A DNA stretch of 19,927 bases. Source: DATJFH01 sp035495815. Lineage in GTDB: Bacteria > Acidobacteriota > Terriglobia > Bryobacterales > Bryobacteraceae. The stretch spans positions 1-19,927 of the forward strand of contig DATJFH010000384.1 in the NCBI GenBank assembly GCA_035495815.1, in the 5' to 3' direction. The translations under genes were made by a program, and so were the position numbers. Under the pieces are notes generated by a model. It had not been told where the DNA came from, did not search any database, and saw only the letters and a program-made list of their open reading frames with translations. Shown one piece after another: positions 15,383 through 19,927 of the stretch (positions are counted from its first letter, which is position 1; the number at the start of each line of letters is the position of its first letter).

Positions 15383-16450
15383 TCAGGCCTGGGCCGGAGC
15401 GGAATCGGGAGGCGAAGCTTGCGGCTCGGAGGTCGTCGCGGCGGCTTCCGGCGCAGCGGATTCGGAGGCGGGTTCAGCCAGCTTCAAACTCAACTGGCGG
15501 GCGCCGTACGTCTCGTTGTATCGCTCGTACGCCTTGACGATGCGCTGCACCAGGCTGTGCCGGACTACGTCCCGCTCGTCGAAATAAATGAAGCTGATTC
15601 CGTCGACCCCCTTCAGGACATCCACGGCATCCAGCAGGCCGCTCCGCTTTCCCCCCGGCAGATCGATTTGAGTGATGTCGCCGTTGACCACCATCTTGGA
15701 ATTGAAGCCCTGGCGCGTGAGCACCATCTTCATCTGTTCCGGCGTGCTGTTCTGCGCTTCGTCGAGAATGATGAAACTGTCATTCAGCGTCCGGCCGCGC
15801 ATGAATGCGATGGGCGCGACTTCGATCGTATTCCGTTCGAGATAGCGTTCCACTTTCTCTGCTTCCAGCATATCGTACAGCGCGTCGTACAACGGGCGGA
15901 GGTAGGGGTCGACCTTCTCCTGCAGCGTGCCGGGCAGGAACCCCAGCCGTTCGCCCGCTTCCACGGCGGGGCGCGTCAGGATAATGCGTGAGACCTTTTT
16001 GGCGATCAGGGCGGAAACTCCCATGGCCACCGCCAGGTAGGTTTTTCCGGTGCCCGCCGGACCCACGCCGAACACCAGGTCATTGCGCTCGATCGCCTCC
16101 AGGTATCGCCGCTGGTTGACGGTCTTGGGAGCCAGCGCTTTTTTGCCGAAATTGCGCTGCCGCCCGCTCGACACCAAAGCGCGCAGGTTCACATCCGGAT
16201 CCCCCACCACGACGCGCAGATAGCTGTTGAGGTCGCCGTTAGTGAACACGTGCCCCTCGCGAACGAGGCAGGCGTAATCCTCCAGAATACGCTCGGCGCG
16301 CTGCACGCTGGCGTCTTCCCCCTGAATTTCGATGAAATTGTCGAGGAGATGGGTGCTGACGCCCAGCCCGGTTTCGATCAAGCGGATGTTTTCGTCCCGA
16401 GTTCCGAAAAGGTTGACGATGCCTTGGTTGATTTGAACGATGGCCTTCAT
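15383..16450 (-). CDS. phoH: PhoH-like ATPase (YbeZ type)
   Basis: A 355-aa P-loop ATPase. Walker A is GPAGTGKT at 130-137, ILTRPAVEAGERLGFLPG follows at 157-174, Walker B is IILDEAQN at 227-234, and GDITQIDLPGGKRSGL at 257-272 completes the PhoH signature. An N-terminal KH-like region (about 20-90) precedes the ATPase, as in YbeZ. YbeZ interacts with YbeY and is proposed to act with it in rRNA processing. Residues about 325-355 form a low-complexity tail rich in Ala, Pro, Ser and Glu, probably disordered. The start ATG 16450 follows an in-frame TAA, so it cannot be extended. No Shine-Dalgarno lies at normal distance: GGAGG sits about 17 nt upstream. An extended -10 element facing this gene lies about 95 nt upstream. 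It is the first gene of the minus-strand run. Confidence 0.95.
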   Translation of the reverse strand: MKAIVQINQGIVNLFGTRDENIRLIETGLGVSTHLLDNFIEIQGEDASVQRAERILEDYACLVREGHVFTNGDLNSYLRVVVGDPDVNLRALVSSGRQRNFGKKALAPKTVNQRRYLEAIERNDLVFGVGPAGTGKTYLAVAMGVSALIAKKVSRIILTRPAVEAGERLGFLPGTLQEKVDPYLRPLYDALYDMLEAEKVERYLERNTIEVAPIAFMRGRTLNDSFIILDEAQNSTPEQMKMVLTRQGFNSKMVVNGDITQIDLPGGKRSGLLDAVDVLKGVDGISFIYFDERDVVRHSLVQRIVKAYERYNETYGARQLSLKLAEPASESAAPEAAATTSEPQASPPDSAPAQA

Positions 16451-16542
16451 TTAAAAGCTGTGGAGGACCTCCATGGATAAAGCATTAGAGGGAGAGAGCG
16501 AACGCAATCGCCGGGGCAGAACGGAGGACTACCATGTACTTC

Positions 16543-16551
16543 ATCATAACA
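16543..16551 (-). promoter_or_regulatory. Extended -10 promoter element for the phoH-led run
   Basis: Read on the minus strand this is TGTTATGAT: a TGN extension directly before TATGAT, which matches five of six consensus -10 bases. No good -35 hexamer is found at 16-18 bp, which is normal for extended -10 promoters. It would start transcription near 16535 and give a leader of about 85 nt before ATG 16450. The element and direction fit the nine-gene run, but no start site is known. Confidence 0.42.
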
Positions 16552-16751
16552 TGCGGGCTCGATTCGATTTCCGTCCGCGGATCGGCAACCGGGCGGCGCT
16601 GCCGGGCACGAATCACCAGAAGCGGCTGGGTTGTCGAAAACGGCGCAGGCTGGCGAACCTGACCTCCGGGTCATCGTGTTGCGCGCCGGACGCGCATCCA
16701 ACTTCTCATCTTGTTTGCGTTACCGTTAACTCTTGCAATAAACTCAAAGTA

Positions 16752-16764
16752 GGCCGGTCCGGCC
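16752..16764. repeat. GGCCGG-T-CCGGCC palindrome before the DUF1549/DUF1553 start
   Basis: A perfect 6+1+6 inverted repeat ends 10 nt before ATG 16775, where a Shine-Dalgarno would be expected and is absent. It could be an operator half-site pair or chance in GC-rich DNA. With a 1-nt centre it is unlikely to fold as an RNA hairpin. Confidence 0.35.
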
Positions 16765-16774
16765 CGTTCCTTCG

Positions 16775-19567
16775 ATGCGACTCCTCCTTGTTTTTTCTCT
16801 CGCCGCGCTCTCGATCCCGCTAGGAGCCCAAACCGGTTCGCAGCCGGATTTTTTCGAAAAGAGGATCCGCCCCGTCCTGGCCAGCCGCTGCCACGCCTGT
16901 CACAACTCCAAGGTCAAGACCGCCGGGCTGGACCTCAGCACCGCTGAAGGCTTCCTGCATGGCGGCCAAAGCGGGCCGGTCGTCGTGGCGGGCGATCCGG
17001 AGTCCAGCCGCCTGGTCAAAGTCATCGGCTACTCCGAGCCCATGAAGATGCCGCCCACCGGAAAGCTCCCCGAACAGGAGATAGCGGACATCACGTCGTG
17101 GGTCAAAGCTGGCGCGCCCTGGCCCGGTTCGAGCACGGCTGCCCCCGCGGCTGCCGTCCGCCCTGCCTCGAGAGAGCTTACGGCCGCCGAGAAAAGCTTC
17201 TGGGCTTTTCAACCGGTGAAAGATCCGGCGGTTCCGCAGGTGAAGAATCAAAGCTGGGCGCGCACGCCGATCGACCGCTTCATCCTCGCCCGCCTGGAGG
17301 AAAAAGGGGTAGCGCCCGCTCCCGCCGCCGACAGAATCACGTTGATCCGCCGCGCTACGTTCGACCTCACCGGCCTCCCGCCCACCGAAAAAGAGGTCCG
17401 CGATTTCCTCGCCGACAAATCGCAGGACGCCTTCGCCAGGGTTGTCGACCGCCTGCTCGCCTCCCCCCGCTACGGCGAGCGCTGGGGACGCCACTGGCTG
17501 GACGTCGCCCGCTACGCCGATTCCACCGGCAATGACGAGGATCATCGCTATCCCTACGCCTGGCGTTATCGCGACTATGTGATCGAAGCCTTCAACCGCG
17601 ACATGCCTTACGACCAGTTCGTGAGAGAGCAGATCGCCGGCGACCTGCTCCCCTCGCCCGACGGCAAGCCGATCAATGGGCGCGGCATCGTGGCCACCGG
17701 ACTGCTCGCGCTGGGTCCGAAGGCGCTGGCGCAGCAGGACAAGACCAAAATGCTGTACGACATCTACGACGAACAGGTCGATGTGGTGTCCAGGGCCTTC
17801 ATGGGCCTGACGGTGTCCTGCGCGCGCTGCCACGATCATAAGTTCGATCCGATTTTCACCAGGGATTACTACTCGCTCATCGGCATCTTCGCCAGCACCC
17901 GCGATTTCAACGGCGCCGGAAAAGGCGTTTCGAAGATGCTGTTCCGTCCCCTCGCGCCGAAAGAGGAGTACCAGCAGTGGCAGGATTACGAGCGCAAGTT
18001 GAGCCAGGCGCAGCTGGCGCTCGAGGACGCGGTGGACGGCGAGCGCAGCAAATACGTCGGCGCGCTCGCGCCTCGCCTCGCCGACTACATGGTGGCCGCG
18101 CGGCAGGTCTACGAGGGGCGCGCCACGCTGGCCGGCGCCGCCCGCGCCGGGAACTTGCAGGAGGAGGTCCTCAAGGAGTGGGTCGACTACCTGAAGCCCG
18201 CTCCGTACTCCCGTCCCTACCTGAACGACTGGAATAACGCCACCCCGGCGAACCTGGTGGAAACGGCCAAAAAATATCAGGATGCCTTCGCCGACCGGGC
18301 CGCCAAGTGGGCCAAGACCATGAATGCCTATCGCTCCAAAACGCGAAAGGCGCTCATGGAGAAAAACATGCCGCCGCCCGCCAAGCCGGATTTCGACGCG
18401 GCCACCGATCCTTTTTTCTACGATGTCTATTTCGAATCCGGCCCGTTCGCCATTCGCGAGAAGGATGAAGGCAAATACCTGACGGCGGAAGCGCGCGGGC
18501 AGATCGCGAAGCTGAAGCAGGAGATCGCGGATCTGAAGAAGTCCGCGCCGCCCGAGCCGCCCATGGCCTGCGCCGTGGAAGAGGGAGACCCGGTCAATCA
18601 GAAAGTCTTCATTCGCGGCGATTACAACAGCCCGGGCGAAGACGCTCCCAAGGTCTTCCCGAAGGTCCTGCTGGCGGCCGCGCCGCAGCGCGAGCCGGTC
18701 ACCGGCAGCGGCCGCCTGGCCCTGGCGGACTGGCTGGCGCAGCCCACCCATCCGCTCACCGCGCGCGTGATGATGAACCGCATCTGGAACTGGCACTTCG
18801 GCGAAGGCCTGGTGCGGACTCCCGACAACTTCGGCAAAATGGGCGAGCGTCCCTCGCATCCCGAGCTGCTCGACTACCTGGCCAGCCGTTTCACGCAAGG
18901 CGGCTGGTCCGTCAAAGCCATGCAGCGCGCCATCATGCTGTCGAGCGCCTACCAGATGTCCAGCCAGACCGCCGCGAAGAGCCTCGAAGCCGATCCCGAG
19001 AATCACCTCTTCTCGCGCTTCAACCGGCGGCGTCTCGATATCGAAGAGATCCGCGACGGCATGCTCGCCATCGACGGCACGCTCGACCTGACCATGGGCG
19101 GCACGCTGCAGAAGGGCTTCGGCACCGACAAGGAAAATAGCGCCGACCGGTTGAGCATGAATCCGGAAAAGTTGCGCCGGCGGACGGTGTACGTGCCGCT
19201 GCGGCGCGCCAATCTTCCCACGCTGCTCAACCTGTTCGATTTCGGCGACGCCACCACGGTCACCGGCAAGCGCCCGCTGACCAATGTCGCCCCGCAGGCG
19301 CTGTTCATGATGAATAGCGAATTCGTGGCCGAGCGGGCGCTGAATCTTGCGCAGTCGCTGGCGAAACGCGAGCCTACCCTTCCGCGCCGGATGGAAAGCG
19401 CATACTGGAGCATTCTGGCCCGCCCGCCCTCGGCCGGAGAAGTGGATTCCGGACTCACCTATATCGCCGGCTTCCGGCGGAAATTCCAGCACGCCTCCGA
19501 GCTGGACGCCTGGCAGAGCTTCTGCCGCATTCTTCTGGCATCGGACAATTTCATCTATGTGGACTGA
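16775..19567 (+). CDS. Exported PSCyt1-DUF1549-DUF1553 protein (planctomycete-type cytochrome)
   Basis: A 930-aa protein with signal peptide MRLLLVFSLAALSIPLGAQ. The PSCyt1 domain (about 25-115) has a haem motif, CHACH at 39-43, followed by GLDLSTAEGFLHGGQSGPVV and a possible Met ligand in PMKMPPTGKLP. The DUF1549 domain (about 160-370) contains TPIDRFILARLEEKGV, ERWGRHWLDVARYADS and a second conserved CXXCH, SCARCHDHKFDPI, with C349-H353. DUF1553 begins at about 645 (LALADWLAQPTHPLTARVMMNRIW) and runs to about 900. The middle (about 400-600) is charged and includes a probable coiled coil. The family is abundant in Planctomycetes and Solibacter-type Acidobacteria and is nearly always paired with DUF1501, as here. 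Its biochemical role is not established; a redox or carbohydrate-related envelope role is often suggested. The start is set by the signal peptide, as no Shine-Dalgarno is seen. Confidence 0.94.
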   Translation: MRLLLVFSLAALSIPLGAQTGSQPDFFEKRIRPVLASRCHACHNSKVKTAGLDLSTAEGFLHGGQSGPVVVAGDPESSRLVKVIGYSEPMKMPPTGKLPEQEIADITSWVKAGAPWPGSSTAAPAAAVRPASRELTAAEKSFWAFQPVKDPAVPQVKNQSWARTPIDRFILARLEEKGVAPAPAADRITLIRRATFDLTGLPPTEKEVRDFLADKSQDAFARVVDRLLASPRYGERWGRHWLDVARYADSTGNDEDHRYPYAWRYRDYVIEAFNRDMPYDQFVREQIAGDLLPSPDGKPINGRGIVATGLLALGPKALAQQDKTKMLYDIYDEQVDVVSRAFMGLTVSCARCHDHKFDPIFTRDYYSLIGIFASTRDFNGAGKGVSKMLFRPLAPKEEYQQWQDYERKLSQAQLALEDAVDGERSKYVGALAPRLADYMVAARQVYEGRATLAGAARAGNLQEEVLKEWVDYLKPAPYSRPYLNDWNNATPANLVETAKKYQDAFADRAAKWAKTMNAYRSKTRKALMEKNMPPPAKPDFDAATDPFFYDVYFESGPFAIREKDEGKYLTAEARGQIAKLKQEIADLKKSAPPEPPMACAVEEGDPVNQKVFIRGDYNSPGEDAPKVFPKVLLAAAPQREPVTGSGRLALADWLAQPTHPLTARVMMNRIWNWHFGEGLVRTPDNFGKMGERPSHPELLDYLASRFTQGGWSVKAMQRAIMLSSAYQMSSQTAAKSLEADPENHLFSRFNRRRLDIEEIRDGMLAIDGTLDLTMGGTLQKGFGTDKENSADRLSMNPEKLRRRTVYVPLRRANLPTLLNLFDFGDATTVTGKRPLTNVAPQALFMMNSEFVAERALNLAQSLAKREPTLPRRMESAYWSILARPPSAGEVDSGLTYIAGFRRKFQHASELDAWQSFCRILLASDNFIYVD

Positions 19568-19927
19568 TCTCTACCGCATCCCGCAGAAACCGCTCTCCCG
19601 CCGTGCCATGCTGCGCGCGGCCGGCTGTGGCTTCGGTTACCTGGGCCTGGCCGGCATGCTGGCCGAAGGCGCAACCTCCGGCGATAACCCGAATCCGCTG
19701 GCCGTGCGGAAACCGCACTTCGAGCCGAAAGCGAAGCGGGTCATCTTCCTGTTCATGCACGGCGGACCGTCGGCGGTGGATACGTTCGATCCCAAGCCGC
19801 GCCTGACCATCGATGACGGCAAGCCGCTGCCGATCAAGCGTCCTCTGGCTTTCGCGGCGGGCTCGGCCGGGCCGCTGATGAAGTCGCCGTGGGCCTTCAA
19901 GCAGTACGGCGAAAGCGGCATTCCGGT
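19557..19927 (+). CDS. DUF1501 protein, N-terminal part (3' end outside window)
   Basis: The frame from ATG 19557 is open to the window end, giving about 123 residues. A Tat-like signal, SRRAMLRAAGCGFGYLGLAG, lies at about 14-33. The sequence AKRVIFLFMHGGPSAVDTFDPKP that follows near residue 63 is the hallmark opening of DUF1501. DUF1501 proteins are exported and belong to the alkaline phosphatase/sulfatase-like fold group, but no activity is established. The start overlaps the previous gene's last 11 nt (19557-19567), indicating coupled expression with the DUF1549/DUF1553 partner, the standard arrangement for the pair. The Tat signal and the haem protein partner together suggest both act outside the cytoplasm. 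Only the first quarter or so of a typical DUF1501 protein is visible, so integrity of the gene cannot be judged. Confidence 0.93.
   Translation, partial: MWTDLYRIPQKPLSRRAMLRAAGCGFGYLGLAGMLAEGATSGDNPNPLAVRKPHFEPKAKRVIFLFMHGGPSAVDTFDPKPRLTIDDGKPLPIKRPLAFAAGSAGPLMKSPWAFKQYGESGIP

Larger units (their letters stand above)
16451..16774. other. Divergent intergenic region between phoH and the DUF1549/DUF1553 gene
   Basis: This 324-nt stretch separates genes read outward on both strands. It holds the extended -10 element for phoH (16543-16551) and, for the plus strand, only a weak pair (TTGCGT 16715-16720 and TAAACT 16739-16744, 18-bp spacer). GGAGGACCTCC at 16462-16472 is palindromic around one base, and another GC palindrome lies at 16752-16764. 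Two plus-strand ATGs have GGAGG exactly 6 nt upstream: 16473, opening a 116-codon frame that runs into the next gene, and 16534, opening 42 codons to TGA 16660-16662. Their products are Arg/Ser/Cys-rich and resemble nothing I know. The last 80 bases are more AT-rich than the neighbouring genes. No tRNA or terminator hairpin is seen. Confidence 0.6.

Noticed and set aside
16447..16701. 84-codon minus-strand ORF upstream of phoH
   Set aside because: The product is Pro/Cys/Ser-rich with no domain, it runs through the extended -10 element, and transcripts from that element would lack its start. Only its last 12 codons are raised as a possible leader.
16820..19492. 890-codon minus-strand ORF
   Set aside because: Antisense to the DUF1549/DUF1553 gene along nearly its whole length, with low-complexity composition, no motif and no signal. 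The plus-strand protein has clear domains.
1..19927. tRNA, rRNA, CRISPR array, insertion sequence or prophage
   Set aside because: Reading the gaps, I found no cloverleaf-like segment, no regular short repeats with spacers, and no transposase, integrase or phage protein. Composition is uniform apart from the two promoter gaps.

Overview
The window looks like a chromosomal segment of an Acidobacteriota member, most likely a Solibacter/Bryobacter-like lineage. It is GC-rich and densely packed with overlapping genes. It combines an Oar-like TonB-dependent receptor carrying an N-terminal carboxypeptidase-regulatory-like domain, formylglycine sulfatases, a PSCyt1/DUF1549/DUF1553 protein followed by DUF1501, and PQQ-like propellers. 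Planctomycetes share the sulfatase and DUF1549/1553/1501 set, but the Oar-like receptor favours Acidobacteriota. The assignment is inferred from gene content; no rRNA or other phylogenetic marker was analysed.

Layout. Bases 1-2289 (+) hold two sulfatases 6 nt apart. The first lacks its start because of the window edge, and the second has a Tat-type signal and a complete catalytic set. After a 146-nt gap with a promoter-like element, 2436-7257 (+) holds a 1072-aa TonB-dependent receptor overlapped by 41 nt by a seven-haem cytochrome c/TPR protein. This block ends tail-to-tail, with a 19-nt overlap, against a long minus-strand run.

The minus-strand run, read from 16450 down to 7239, is phoH-like (ybeZ) > ybeY > CorC/HlyC-type CBS protein > era > BON-domain protein > SMP-30/gluconolactonase-like > Nudix hydrolase > mutS2 > PQQ-like propeller with two EF-hands. 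The first three keep the order known from the E. coli ybeZ-ybeY-ybeX cluster, and era adds a second 30S/16S rRNA maturation factor. Most junctions are 3-9 nt gaps or 4-nt stop/start overlaps; only CorC-era has a gap near 100 nt. This suggests one transcription unit in which exported proteins and mutS2 follow an RNA/ribosome-maturation core.

A 324-nt divergent intergenic region (16451-16774) separates this run from a plus-strand pair: a 930-aa PSCyt1-DUF1549-DUF1553 protein and, overlapping it by 11 nt, the start of a DUF1501 protein that runs off the window. The intergenic region carries an extended -10 element facing phoH and some small ORFs with good Shine-Dalgarno sequences.

I see no tRNA, rRNA, CRISPR array, insertion sequence, integrase or phage gene. 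No wholly new system is evident. The best candidates for a second look are the receptor-cytochrome overlap, the unusual composition of the nine-gene run, the EF-hands in the propeller, the Asp-to-Asn change in the MutS2 Smr motif, and the 16451-16774 region.
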